This document shows, one piece after another, positions 36,534 to 48,807 of a DNA stretch of 64,000 bases. The stretch's first letter is position 1. The number at the start of each line of letters is the position of its first letter. The translations under genes were made by a program, and so were the position numbers. The stretch is from the NCBI GenBank assembly GCA_028278145.1, contig JANQEV010000077.1:43101-107100 (forward strand), read 5' to 3'. The notes beneath the pieces are model-generated. The model was given only the letters and a program-made list of their open reading frames with translations, was not told the origin of the DNA and did not search any database. This DNA comes from Chromatiales bacterium (GTDB lineage: Bacteria > Pseudomonadota > Gammaproteobacteria > Chromatiales > Chromatiaceae).

Positions 36534-36720
36534 CTCAGGTTCCTCCCTAATCAGGAACAGTCATGCCGGCCCATGGACCCAACCTGAATCAATCAGCTTC
36601 AGTGGCATATGGACCGGGATCACTAGCTTGATCTATAACCCAAAAGTAGACTATTTCTGACTATTTTTGTAGGTTTTTCGTGCTCTCTAACAGAGCAACC
36701 CTGGCAATGTACGACAGCTC

Positions 36721-37488
36721 CTACCTCTGAGGTTTGGGTAATTTACTGATGTCCTTAGCCACATGGGAAAGATCGATACCGGTATCGGCCAGCAACGCCT
36801 CAGCCCGCTGTTGCAGTTGGGTTGTACCTGGCGGTTCCTGCTTCAGACAGAACAGCAGGACATTCTTGAAGTCAGGCAACTGCAGCAGCATTAGATGATC
36901 AAAACTGGCCCGAATGGCAAGCAGGATATTCAGTAATTCCTCCTCTGACTGAGGCAACAGGTTGATGGCAAGCACACCCTGGGCCGTGAGCGACCGAAAG
37001 GTGTTGGCGTAGAAATCACCCCGGTCCAGACAGGATGGCATATGTGACAGCTCAAAGATGTCACACAGGATGATGTCGTATGCTTCGGTGCTATGTGACA
37101 GGTATGAAGCGGCATCGCTTTGAATCACAGCTACAGACTCTGGAACAGGGAAATAGTCCCGCTGCAGCTGTATCACATCCGGATTAGATTCCACCGTAGT
37201 CAGGGACATCCCAGGTTTAAAACCCGAGAAAAATCGTTCAAAACTGCCCCCTCCCAGCCCCAGACTTAGTAAGGAACCGGGACTGGTATGCAACAACAGC
37301 ACAGAAAGCATGTTGAGCTGATATGGAATCACAGGGTGTCTATGCTCCTCCAGCGCCAACATTGCCTGAATGGCAATACCGCCAAAATGCATCCAGCGCA
37401 GCCCATCCTGCTCCCGCACCTCTATTCCAGATGCCAGCCTGCACAACAGCTCCCCATCTCCAGGTTTTAGATCTGTGGGATATTTCAT
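36721..37488 (-). CDS. Spermidine synthase-like (SpeE-fold) protein
   Basis: A 255-residue Rossmann-fold protein of the spermine/spermidine synthase superfamily. Motif I reads LSLGLGGGSFERFF, followed by TTVESNPDVIQLQ, and the catalytic-region segment reads YDIILCDIFE where true spermidine synthases have a conserved YDVIIxDSTDP pattern. The shortened N-terminus and the changed DSTDP region suggest a related methyl- or aminopropyl-transferase rather than SpeE itself. It is divergent from the uvrA transcription unit. Confidence 0.75.
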   Translation of the reverse strand: MKYPTDLKPGDGELLCRLASGIEVREQDGLRWMHFGGIAIQAMLALEEHRHPVIPYQLNMLSVLLLHTSPGSLLSLGLGGGSFERFFSGFKPGMSLTTVESNPDVIQLQRDYFPVPESVAVIQSDAASYLSHSTEAYDIILCDIFELSHMPSCLDRGDFYANTFRSLTAQGVLAINLLPQSEEELLNILLAIRASFDHLMLLQLPDFKNVLLFCLKQEPPGTTQLQQRAEALLADTGIDLSHVAKDISKLPKPQR

Positions 37489-37649
37489 GCGGGAAATAGC
37501 ACTTTTAAGCTGCCAGGATCCAGGCAGGATAACAGATATTGCGCCAAGACATGCCTGAGGCTCTCCAGGAAAGGATTTTCCATGCTATCTATCCTTTGGA
37601 TGAGAAAAGAATAGGGCGTATAGTAAGGGGTTTGGTTTTAGAGTTAGAG

Positions 37650-37913
37650 GTGTAGTGTCCTATGTTGTTTGGTAATTTCAGAGGTTCACAAATGACCCAA
37701 GATAAGGCGCAGCCCGCAGTTAATGGCTGCTCCCTTAGCCAGGGCTGCAACACAGTATTGGGTCATATGTGGACCTCCCTCGGGCGTGTCGGGAAACCAT
37801 CATCTGCTGTGTTGCGATCCTTGAAAAGGATCCAACCATTTTCTGCAGACCATGCCTTGCAGCTAACGGCTTCTCGACAGGCTGAAAACATCAAACAATA
37901 TAGGTCACTACAC
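37650..37913. mobile_element. 264-bp MITE-like element ending 3 bp before uvrA
   Basis: Terminal inverted repeats of 32 bp occupy 37650-37681 and 37882-37913 and match at 27 of 32 positions. The outer ends read GTGTAGTG and CACTACAC. The flanks carry TAGAG (37645-37649) and TAGAT (37914-37918), a plausible 4-5 bp target duplication. The inside has no transposase but several nested inverted repeats, including ACCCAA/TTGGGT, GCAGCCC/GGGCTGC and CAACACAG/CTGTGTTG. The ATG of uvrA at 37917 lies inside the putative duplicated target. No family is assigned. Confidence 0.65.
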
Positions 37914-37916
37914 TAG

Positions 37917-40745
<2,829 letters not shown>

Positions 40746-40760
40746 TTCATTACAGATAAA

Positions 40761-41957
40761 TCATGACTTATATTTTTGTTGGATCGCACGAATAATGTCG
40801 GTGATTTCAAAGAAAGCCTGAACTAATTCCGGATCGAAATGCTCACCACTTTCTCTACGAATCAACTCAAATACCTTTTCTTCTTCCCATGGTTCCTTAT
40901 AGCAGCGCCTGGAGCTAAGAGCATCAAAAACATCGGCCAGAGCGACCACTCTAGCAGCTAGAGGTATATCTTCCCCAGCCAGGGTCTCGCCGTCTTCTGC
41001 CCTGCTTGGGTAGCCTGTACCGTTCCATTTTTGATGGTGATGGAGAGTAACTTCATAGCTCATCTGATCCATTTCATTGGAGCTATTTGAAAACAGCTGC
41101 GCTCCAAAACGGGAATGCTGCTTCATGACATCAAACTCATCAGGAGTCAGCCGGGCCGGTTTTTTTAATATATTGTCAGAGATGCCAACCTTACCGCTAT
41201 CGTGCGTCATGGCTGCCAGGCTTAGTAAATCGCGGAAGTGTTTTATCTCATTGGGTGGAAGATTCCTGTTCTCAGCCCAACGCTGGTATATCTCAGCACT
41301 AAAGGTACTGACCCGCATGACATGGGCGCCAGTCTCTTTGGGGTCGTGCAGCTCAGCCATTTTCACCATGCGCAGAATGATCTTACGATTGAGCATACTG
41401 CGTTCGATTACCTCAGCAGCATTGTTTGCAAACAGCGGTACAAATTTTTTGCTTTGTTCCGAAAAAACCGTTGTTTCACCATTATCGTCCTTGGCATTGA
41501 TGAGTTGCACCACTCCTACCAGTGTATCGCTAGAGGTAAGGAGGGGAATGGTAATTATGGAAATGGAGCGATAGTTATGTTCCTCATCAAAGGAGGAGTC
41601 GAACTTGAAGGGGACATCGCTACCAAGGTTATAGGCGTCATCAATGACCACTACCTCCCTGGTCAAGGCAGAGTGGCCGACAATAGTATCACTGCTGATG
41701 GGCAAGGTCAGATTTGAGTACTGAGCAGCACCAGCACCGCGTTCACCATATAGAGTGTCATTCTGTACATGGCTGAAGGACAACTTATTCTTCTTGAGCA
41801 GAAAGATGGAACCGGCATCAGCCTTGGCCAGGGCACGGGCCTCAAGCAGGGTACGGTCGAGTATCATATCCACATCTTTGAGCTTGTTTAGCCCATGGAT
41901 GATATCGAGGATAGAATCCAGATTCATCTCTTCATGTGGCTCATATTGTGATGTCAT
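40761..41957 (-). CDS. GAF-HD-GYP cyclic-di-GMP phosphodiesterase
   Basis: A 398-residue cytoplasmic protein. An N-terminal GAF domain spans about residues 15-180. The HD-GYP domain spans about 190-390, with H in ETGAHV, the HD pair in THDSGKVG, HSRFG, HHHQKWNGTGYP and ALADVFDAL. The metal-binding residues are present. HD-GYP proteins hydrolyse c-di-GMP to pGpG or GMP, here presumably in response to a ligand bound by GAF. GGGAGG precedes the ATG. It is convergent with uvrA, 15 bp apart, and divergent from the CHASE2 cyclase gene. Confidence 0.92.
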   Translation of the reverse strand: MTSQYEPHEEMNLDSILDIIHGLNKLKDVDMILDRTLLEARALAKADAGSIFLLKKNKLSFSHVQNDTLYGERGAGAAQYSNLTLPISSDTIVGHSALTREVVVIDDAYNLGSDVPFKFDSSFDEEHNYRSISIITIPLLTSSDTLVGVVQLINAKDDNGETTVFSEQSKKFVPLFANNAAEVIERSMLNRKIILRMVKMAELHDPKETGAHVMRVSTFSAEIYQRWAENRNLPPNEIKHFRDLLSLAAMTHDSGKVGISDNILKKPARLTPDEFDVMKQHSRFGAQLFSNSSNEMDQMSYEVTLHHHQKWNGTGYPSRAEDGETLAGEDIPLAARVVALADVFDALSSRRCYKEPWEEEKVFELIRRESGEHFDPELVQAFFEITDIIRAIQQKYKS

Positions 41958-42431
41958 CTCGCCTCCCGCAGCTGAGTATTCAAGTGAAATAAAGCAGGAA
42001 CCTGTATCCCATTATATCTTCACTGCCCCTAAGATCAGCATGCCACGAATTAATTATGGTCTATGAAGTGCCACTTGATAAGATCAGCCTCTGCTCAAAT
42101 ACTCATTCATGGTTATTCTGGTTGCATTCGCCTGTCGACCGAGTACGCCTAACTGGGTATTCCACCAGAAAAGTATCAGATTTTTTTTTGTAGCGTTGGC
42201 TTTTTGGTGTTCAATCTAGAGGTCAAATCTTTTAAATTGTCTGGGACGGCAATAGTCTGCCTGAACAAATGCTGTAAACGGCATATACTTGTGCAGATGA
42301 CTGAGTCGTGGAGCGTCCTGATGTGATTATTCTCCTGTACCCAGCCAAGTTGCAGAAGGATGATTAATGCAGTTGTTCATGGCTACCACAAGCAGCTAGT
42401 AACGGAGCAAAGGATGTAAACCCGGTGCAAA
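41958..42431. other. 474-bp divergent gap before the CHASE2 cyclase gene
   Basis: No gene or RNA is supported. It must contain the promoters of the HD-GYP gene (minus strand) and the cyclase gene (plus strand). There is a nine-T run at about 42181-42189, and AAAGGAT lies upstream of the cyclase ATG. No c-di-GMP riboswitch consensus was recognised. Confidence 0.35.
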
Positions 42432-44675
42432 ATGCAGGCTAATCCTCAGATCAGACACTACGCAATCCGAATATCCAGATTCCTGATCAGTGTGCTGGTT
42501 ACTGTCTTGTTTTCATTGCAGACGACGGGAAGCCTAAAGCTGCCGATAGTGGACCGGATCGACGACATCATCTATGACCTGCGTCTGAGTGCCACTGTGC
42601 CGAATACCGTGGATCCACGGATTGTAATCCTGAACATAGATGAAAAAAGCCTTGCCAATGAAGGAAGATGGCCCTGGCATCGGGACAAACTCAGCTATCT
42701 GACCGATATTCTGTTTGAATATTACAAAGTAAAACTGTTGGCGTTCACCATGGTGTTTTCCGAAAAGGATGAGACTCTCGAATATTCGGTTGTTGAGAAA
42801 CTGCTGTCACGGGTGATCGATAATGAAAAGATCCGCCAAGGCGCCGTTCAAAATCTCTACTCCCTGGCCAGTAACGATAAGCTTTTCGCCGACAGCATCC
42901 AGGATCACCCAGTGGTCCTTGGTTATTTCACCAGCCACATTAAGGCAGATAGCAATCCGGGGATGCTGCCTCCTCCCGTTGTCAGTACGGAACAGTTGCC
43001 GTTTGCAAAACATCTGTTCACAGCAAAAAACTATGGCGGCAATCTGGATGAGCTGCAGTCGGCAGCCGGATCTGGAGGGTTCTTTAACAATCCATTTGTC
43101 GATGCAGATGGTTCCTATCGACGTTTACCACTGCTGATCAAATATCAAAACAGTATCTATGAAGCCCTGCCTCTAGCGATACTACGTAATCTGTTACACA
43201 TACCTGAGATTGGTTTTGAAGTTGGAGAAGGGTATGGTGCCGATGATGGAGATACCAGGCTGGAGGCATTACGCCTCGACCTGTTCAGGGTGCCGGTGGA
43301 TGAGACCGGGAGCATCCTGATACCTTATCGCGGAAAGCAGCGCAGCTTCCCCTATATCTCGGTGTCAGACGTACTCAATGGAACCGTTACCACGGAACGT
43401 TTGATGGATAAGATTGTGATTGTCGGCACCACTGCTGCGGGGCTGGTTGACCTTCATCCAACCCCGGTGCAGAACCGCTACCCTGGCGTTGAGATCCATG
43501 CGAATGTGGTCAGCGGAATCCTGGACCAGACCATCAAGTCCCGCCCGCCATTTGTCATGGGGTGGGAGTTACTACAACTGGTTCTGATTGCGGCCATCAC
43601 CATTCTCCTGTTTCCGCTATTCAGCCCCGGCATAATGACTCTGGCGTTTCTTGGTATGCTGCTGTTGCTGACACTGGGCAATTTCCTGGTATGGACTTCA
43701 CTCGACATTGAGAGCAGATTCACGGCGGCTGTTTTTCTGCTCCTTGCCCTCTATATCATCCAACTGTTTTACGGTTATTTCTTCGAGGCCAGAAACAAAC
43801 GACTTCTAGGTCAGATATTTGGACAGTACATTCCACCAGAACTGGTGGAGGAGATGAGCCGATCCCAAGCGCAGTTCACACTCAAGGGGGAAAGCAGGCA
43901 ACTTACCGTACTCTTTTCAGATGTGCGGGGATTTACTTCCCTGTCAGAGAAACTGGACCCGGAAGAGCTCTGCCGTCTCATTAATGAGATCCTGAACCCC
44001 ATTACACGGGTGATACAAACCAACAAGGGCACCATCGACAAGTACATGGGGGATGCTGTTATGGCATTCTGGGGGGCTCCATTGACAGACCCGGAACACG
44101 CACCTCATGCAGTGCAAGCTGCGCTTTCCATCCTTCCTGCCTTAGAGGACGTGCAGCAGGATTTTGCAAACCGAGGTTGGCCACCCATCAAAATGGGCAT
44201 TGGTATAAATACCGGCCCCATGAACGTAGGTAACATGGGATCAGAGTTCCGCATGGCCTATACGGTGATGGGCGATGCGGTCAATCTTGGTTCACGCTTG
44301 GAGGGGCTGACCAAGAAGTATGGTGTCAACATCATCGTCAGCGAGAGTACGAAAAATTCGGCACCGGAGTTCCTGTACCGGGAACTGGACCAGGTACTGG
44401 TGAAAGGAAAACAAGAGCCGATCAAGATCTATGAGCCGATCTCATCCATAGAAGAGGCAGATGAGTCATGCTTTGAAGAGTTGGAGCAACTCGAACAGGC
44501 GCTTGAGTACTATCGAGCCAAAAGATGGAGTGAAGCTGAATCGATATTTGAGGTACTGGTGGAAAATGCCCCCACTTGCATGCCTTATCAGATATATATT
44601 AAACGTATCGCTTACTACCGGGAATTTCCCCCTCCCGAGAATTGGGATGGAGTGTTCGTGCACCCAAATAAGTAG
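42432..44675 (+). CDS. CHASE2-domain class III adenylate/guanylate cyclase
   Basis: A 747-residue inner-membrane protein. An N-terminal membrane helix (about 12-32) precedes a large periplasmic CHASE2 sensor (about 40-375). Three closely spaced membrane helices follow (about 380-455). The class III cyclase domain (about 490-660) has FSDVRGFTSLSE (metal-binding Asp) and IDKYMGDAVMAFWGAP with substrate Lys and second Asp, then MGDAVNLGSRLE with the transition-state region. A 60-residue C-terminal tail has TPR-like character. It should make cAMP on a periplasmic signal. The downstream FecR-domain gene is a common companion. Confidence 0.93.
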   Translation: MQANPQIRHYAIRISRFLISVLVTVLFSLQTTGSLKLPIVDRIDDIIYDLRLSATVPNTVDPRIVILNIDEKSLANEGRWPWHRDKLSYLTDILFEYYKVKLLAFTMVFSEKDETLEYSVVEKLLSRVIDNEKIRQGAVQNLYSLASNDKLFADSIQDHPVVLGYFTSHIKADSNPGMLPPPVVSTEQLPFAKHLFTAKNYGGNLDELQSAAGSGGFFNNPFVDADGSYRRLPLLIKYQNSIYEALPLAILRNLLHIPEIGFEVGEGYGADDGDTRLEALRLDLFRVPVDETGSILIPYRGKQRSFPYISVSDVLNGTVTTERLMDKIVIVGTTAAGLVDLHPTPVQNRYPGVEIHANVVSGILDQTIKSRPPFVMGWELLQLVLIAAITILLFPLFSPGIMTLAFLGMLLLLTLGNFLVWTSLDIESRFTAAVFLLLALYIIQLFYGYFFEARNKRLLGQIFGQYIPPELVEEMSRSQAQFTLKGESRQLTVLFSDVRGFTSLSEKLDPEELCRLINEILNPITRVIQTNKGTIDKYMGDAVMAFWGAPLTDPEHAPHAVQAALSILPALEDVQQDFANRGWPPIKMGIGINTGPMNVGNMGSEFRMAYTVMGDAVNLGSRLEGLTKKYGVNIIVSESTKNSAPEFLYRELDQVLVKGKQEPIKIYEPISSIEEADESCFEELEQLEQALEYYRAKRWSEAESIFEVLVENAPTCMPYQIYIKRIAYYREFPPPENWDGVFVHPNK

Positions 44676-44886
44676 AATACAGGAAAGATCTGGTGTATCT
44701 ATATAACTCAGCTTAGCACATGGCAGCCGAGCGAATCTTTGACCTCATAATGCGTTTTGGAGCATCCAGATCCCCATAATGCTATAAATCTTCACAGCAC
44801 CATAAATCCACATTTTCCACCCAAGAAAAGTGGTATTGGACTATAAATTAAGGAGAATACCGCGAACATCTCAAGCCGTTGTATGC

Positions 44887-46521
44887 ATGAGGCCGGGAGG
44901 CACTGTGAGACATTTCAAGAAGGCTGTTCCTATTGTTACATTGCTGCTGCTGTTTACATCTATGGTTACAGCAGAGACACAGCATTCCGGTCACACGGTA
45001 TTTGTCAAAGGGACTGTAGCAGCAAAGCATCCAACACTGGCTCCTCGCCACTTGAAGAAAGATGGTGATATCTATCTAAATGATCGCATCGAGACCACCG
45101 ACCGCAGCTACTCAATACTGGAATTAATCGATAAGGGAAAGGTAACAGTTCGACCTCGCAGTCATTTCAGTATACTCCAATACAGCCTTTCGAAATCCAA
45201 GGTAAAATTACGCCTGGATAAAGGAGGGGGCAAGATTGAGACCGGCAAAATTGCTGAAACTTCACCTGATAATCAAACCATCGAAACACCGCTTGCAAGT
45301 ATCAACATGCAGCAGGCCAAAGTGAATCTTCGTCTTTGTGAGCAGGATTGCGCCAAAGAGGAAAAGAAAGCAAAGAATAAAAAACTGAAAGTGACTCAGG
45401 AAGTAGTTGCTCGGATCGTCGAGAAAAAAGGCTACTCACTAGCCATCACCACCCTACCGGTACCGCTAAAGGGAAAGCAGGAAAGATCCCTGTCCGTGGC
45501 TGCGCCAGTGTATCGCTCTGATCGTCTTATCACATATGACCAAGGCCATTTGCTGATAGTTTTTCGAGATGGTAGCCGGATTACCTTAGCAGCAAACAGT
45601 GAGTTACAAATAAAGGATTACCGCTGGCAGGAAAAGGATATGGCAAACACTATGGTATTGCGGCTGGTTAGGGGTGGACTACGGGCATTGACGGGAAAGC
45701 TGGGGAAACATAATCCAGATGACTTTATTATGGAGACTCCCGTCGCAGCTATCGGTATCCGCGGTACTATTTATGATCTACTGCTGGAAGAAACAGGATG
45801 GCTGGGCTCCAATAAACTACCAGCAAGACAACACACCTACGTCAGACAGGGCTCAGTTGCTGTTAAGAATAAAGCTGGTGACTTCAATCTGGATGAACTC
45901 ACCGGGAACACACTTTTTCAGTCAACAAAAGTGCCTGGCGCGATCACAGATATGCCACGTGGCAGTGTAATCCAGCAGACACCTCCGCCAGAATTGAGCA
46001 CAGTGGATATGTGGAACCTGTACGCACAGGAACAACTAACTGGAGTTCCTGAAGGCCTTTATCTTTTTGTGAAAGATGGTCATGTACGTGTTAAGGGGAA
46101 AATTGGAGGCCACAGGGGACAGGTCGTAGATTTGGGTAGACATGAAACCATGTATGTAGACAAAAATGGCCGCTTGATACGTCTAAAAGAACCCAAGAAC
46201 TTTCTACTGCAGGACGATAATATTCAGACAGCCAGCTGTGGAATGAGCTCTTACTGGAGCAAAAAGAACAAAAAATGCCAATGCAAGAAAGGCTCCTACT
46301 GGAGCAAAAAACATAAACAATGCCGGTGCATGCAAGGTCACTACTACAGTAAGAAATATAACAAATGCTATAAAAGCCGCCCCAAGAAAAAAACCAGCAA
46401 ACCATCTAATACTAATAACCAAGCTATTATAGATGGCATTCTTACCGGTATAAAAATATGGGGGGCTGTTAAAGGATCGAAAGAACGCAAAAAACCAAAA
46501 CACCATGACGACAACTGGTGA
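44887..46521 (+). CDS. Secreted FecR-domain protein with Cys/Lys-rich tandem repeats
   Basis: A 544-residue exported protein from the ATG at 44887. A GTG at 44905 with GGGAGG upstream is an equally good start, and the frame extends to a GTG at 44830. A signal peptide (VTLLLLFTSMVTA) leads. Two FecR-like regions carry FVKGTV...LNDRIET and RLVRGGLRALTGK...FIMETPVAAIGIRGTIYDL. The C-terminus has three consecutive 15-residue repeats of the form SYWSKKxKxCxC, then a basic segment. It follows the CHASE2 cyclase gene and may present or anchor its periplasmic signal. The role is inferred. Confidence 0.85.
   Translation: MRPGGTVRHFKKAVPIVTLLLLFTSMVTAETQHSGHTVFVKGTVAAKHPTLAPRHLKKDGDIYLNDRIETTDRSYSILELIDKGKVTVRPRSHFSILQYSLSKSKVKLRLDKGGGKIETGKIAETSPDNQTIETPLASINMQQAKVNLRLCEQDCAKEEKKAKNKKLKVTQEVVARIVEKKGYSLAITTLPVPLKGKQERSLSVAAPVYRSDRLITYDQGHLLIVFRDGSRITLAANSELQIKDYRWQEKDMANTMVLRLVRGGLRALTGKLGKHNPDDFIMETPVAAIGIRGTIYDLLLEETGWLGSNKLPARQHTYVRQGSVAVKNKAGDFNLDELTGNTLFQSTKVPGAITDMPRGSVIQQTPPPELSTVDMWNLYAQEQLTGVPEGLYLFVKDGHVRVKGKIGGHRGQVVDLGRHETMYVDKNGRLIRLKEPKNFLLQDDNIQTASCGMSSYWSKKNKKCQCKKGSYWSKKHKQCRCMQGHYYSKKYNKCYKSRPKKKTSKPSNTNNQAIIDGILTGIKIWGAVKGSKERKKPKHHDDNW
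46249..46383 (+). repeat. Three 45-bp in-frame tandem repeats in the FecR gene
   Basis: Units start at 46249, 46294 and 46339, each 45 bp. They encode SYWSKKNKKCQCKKG, SYWSKKHKQCRCMQG and HYYSKKYNKCYKSRP. The third has lost one Cys. The exact 45-bp phasing indicates slippage or unequal recombination. Confidence 0.85.
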
Positions 46522-46584
46522 TCACAATATTATACAGGGCAAGTTTCAGACTTAGATTTGCCAGTGAGATGCAGATCAGCGAAG

Positions 46585-46959
46585 TTAGGCGTCGTTGGCT
46601 ATGCCATTTAACCAATTCTCGGCCTCACTTCTATCTTGAAACACTCGTGCTGTTCCACCTCTGTTAACGGCTACATTCTCAGCAAAGCGATTTTCCTGAT
46701 GGTGTTCAGGTACCAGATCAATAAATGCAACCCAAATACCACTCATGATTTTAGATAATCTCTTTCCAAGCTCAAACATATCCACAGTTGAAAGTTGCCC
46801 CTCGAGCTCCTCTATAACAAGGGCCTTTTTATAATCCTTTTGCTTACACTCCTGCGCTATGCTTGAGAAGTACTCGGTGGAGTATTCAAGGCTATCGCTT
46901 CCAGTCACATGAAATAACAGGTAGCCATCACACACTTGAGTTTCAATTTGCGGTCTCAT
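46585..46959 (-). CDS. SpoIIAA-like (STAS/SEC14-type) small protein
   Basis: A 124-residue soluble protein of the SpoIIAA-like group: ALVIEELEGQLSTVDMFELGKRL, then AFIDLVPEHHQENRFAENVAVNRGG, and an ending with ARVFQDRSEAENWL. These proteins have an STAS-like fold and no settled function. It is a single gene, convergent with the FecR gene, with no clear operon partner. A plus-strand frame over its 5' half is not supported by any motif. Confidence 0.75.
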   Translation of the reverse strand: MRPQIETQVCDGYLLFHVTGSDSLEYSTEYFSSIAQECKQKDYKKALVIEELEGQLSTVDMFELGKRLSKIMSGIWVAFIDLVPEHHQENRFAENVAVNRGGTARVFQDRSEAENWLNGIANDA

Positions 46960-47193
46960 TGGATGTCCATATTATGCCTTTTGCAAAGGGACAGACGGAT
47001 GAATGCGAGGAATCGGTACTTGCGGTCCTTACGCCACCAACGCTCAACTGCCTAGGTTATACGGAACTGACATATCACTTCATTTTTTTTCATTTTAGAT
47101 CAGCAGACGACTTTTACCAATCTCAAAGCGAGCTGCATATGATAGATGATACTGGAACAGTGGATTTCCATATCTGTGCATAATGCTCAGATA

Positions 47194-47949
47194 TTACTGA
47201 CGGTTCACTTTTGTTTCGATAAGGCTACCAATTCGAATACCTAACTGCCTACCGGCACTACCCTGGTTCACAGCAATCTCTACCAGGCCATTGGAATTTG
47301 CATACCAAAACTCTTCTCCTGGTGCCACATCGCTGAAGGTCCTGGCATATGGAACCTGCTTACCTGCCACACCAAGCTTGGTGCTCTCTGAGACGACTGA
47401 GGCTCGAACACCGGTAACGGCATTTCCAAATGCATCAATGTAGATAATTCTGGCCAGGTCATCCGGCCAATCTGACCCCACCAATGAGTCCAAAGATACA
47501 GGGGTAGTAGCCACATTCTGCTGGCAACAGATTGCAGCAGCTACAGGCGCAAACAGATCCCGCCCATGAAAACTGTCGCTCAATCTCTCAGGCCGCCATT
47601 CGATAACCTCGGCCTGGGCCTCACCACTGCGTCTGGCAACCAGAGACAGCAGCCCGTTATCTGGTCCCAGGAAACATTGGTTGGAGTCTTTGACCACTAT
47701 AGGACGCCGCTCACTGCCCACACCTGGATCCACCACCGAAATAAACAGTGTGCCATCTGGCATGTCTGCCGCAAGGGCTCTGAGGAGATAGGCCCCGGAG
47801 CGAGAATCAAAGCGCGGTGCATCTGCCATGAGTTGGACAACGGGCTGAGGGATGCCAGATGCTACCAGCACGGCTTGCATCTGCCCGTGGTATGGCCCCT
47901 CTGTGCCGAAATCGGTGAACAGCGCAATCAGTTTTGGACTATCCAGCAT
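47194..47949 (-). CDS. SAM hydroxide adenosyltransferase (DUF62)
   Basis: A 251-residue protein. The ATG at 47949 with AGGCGAGGA upstream is preferred over a TTG at 47970. It carries the DUF62 motifs: LFTDFGTEGPYHGQM (N-terminal), SVVDPGVGSERRP, FLGPDNGLLS, SFHGRDLFAPVAA, and in the C-terminal domain YIDAFGNAVTG. The family hydrolyses S-adenosylmethionine to adenosine and methionine and is related to the fluorinase and chlorinase. It is likely SAM-level control or salvage. It lies between two unrelated genes and appears monocistronic. Confidence 0.9.
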   Translation of the reverse strand: MLDSPKLIALFTDFGTEGPYHGQMQAVLVASGIPQPVVQLMADAPRFDSRSGAYLLRALAADMPDGTLFISVVDPGVGSERRPIVVKDSNQCFLGPDNGLLSLVARRSGEAQAEVIEWRPERLSDSFHGRDLFAPVAAAICCQQNVATTPVSLDSLVGSDWPDDLARIIYIDAFGNAVTGVRASVVSESTKLGVAGKQVPYARTFSDVAPGEEFWYANSNGLVEIAVNQGSAGRQLGIRIGSLIETKVNRQ

Positions 47950-48036
47950 TGGTCCTCGCCTCTTTGCCAAACAGCTGCAGATACGCTGATACTATCAATC
48001 ATTCGCAGGGGAACCTAATACCCCGGTTGAATCATG

Positions 48037-48651
48037 TTATTTCTGTGCCTCCCTAACATTGTTATTTGCACACACTCCCCCTGGACAAGCAGGGGTATAT
48101 TCATGACTCGAAAAGAAACGGGACTTGGCAACCACCCGATATATTTTACATCCCACACAAATACCCAGCGTACTCTCCATCCACATCAGGGTCATACACA
48201 GAAAGCATATGGTGAATGGTATGTTACCAGTAACATTAAGGTTGGTTATTACTGCCATAAACAGCGCCACTACCAAACCAATCGACCAGGCAAATCGTTT
48301 CTGGGTTGCTCCCACCCAATCAGGCCGCTGGTTACGAACCATCCAGGTACCAATGACACCAAAAGGGCTTAGAGGGGTCATTCCAAACAACAGCCGAATA
48401 GCAAAATCAATGGCAAATACCACCGTAACCACTTTGATTGGAATGTAATACTGCCAAAAAAATGCATATACAAAAGCTACTGAGGCAGCAATCAGAGTGA
48501 GTCCTGCCGTTGCTCTAACTGCACGTTCATTAACCACCGGGTAATCAGCAGGATTTCCATCAATGTATAAACCATCTATTTTTTCTGCAAAGGCAAATAC
48601 TGGCGAAGTCAAAAATGGTGCCTTTGTTCTATCTGTTGCTTCACTGCTCAT
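48037..48651 (-). CDS. DUF4395 membrane protein with C-terminal CPGGVC
   Basis: A 204-residue inner-membrane protein with four likely helices (about residues 47-65, 70-90, 120-140 and 145-165). The DUF4395 signature is TPLSPFG, then ESTLGICVGCKIY at the end of the last helix. Beyond the usual domain there is a short tail containing CPGGVC, so four cysteines sit near the membrane. Redox or sulfur carriage is conceivable, but the family role is unknown. AAGGAGG is ideally placed before the ATG. Upstream at 48692-48711 is a hairpin. Confidence 0.83.
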   Translation of the reverse strand: MSSEATDRTKAPFLTSPVFAFAEKIDGLYIDGNPADYPVVNERAVRATAGLTLIAASVAFVYAFFWQYYIPIKVVTVVFAIDFAIRLLFGMTPLSPFGVIGTWMVRNQRPDWVGATQKRFAWSIGLVVALFMAVITNLNVTGNIPFTICFLCMTLMWMESTLGICVGCKIYRVVAKSRFFSSHEYTPACPGGVCANNNVREAQK

Positions 48652-48691
48652 GTACCTATCCTCCTTAATAGCATTTTCGAAACTCTTAAAT

Positions 48692-48711
48692 CCCTCTGCA
48701 TGTGCAGAGGG
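48692..48711. terminator. Hairpin between Tll0287-like and DUF4395 genes
   Basis: CCCTCTGCA-TG-TGCAGAGGG is a perfect 9-bp stem. On the minus strand it is followed by ATTTAAG, not a T-run, so it may slow or process transcript rather than end it. It lies between the haem protein gene and the DUF4395 gene, both on the minus strand. Confidence 0.5.
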
Positions 48712-48807
48712 CAGAATACAAGAGCACGAAAAAGCCGCCGTACTAAAAACTCAATCGCTATGACAGAATCACGACTTAACCTCAATCCAAAAATAAGCTG
48801 AGGAGAT

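Noticed and set aside
46863..47183. 106-codon plus-strand frame over the SpoIIAA-like gene start
   Set aside because: Overlaps a recognisable gene in antisense, no motif, no ribosome-binding site.
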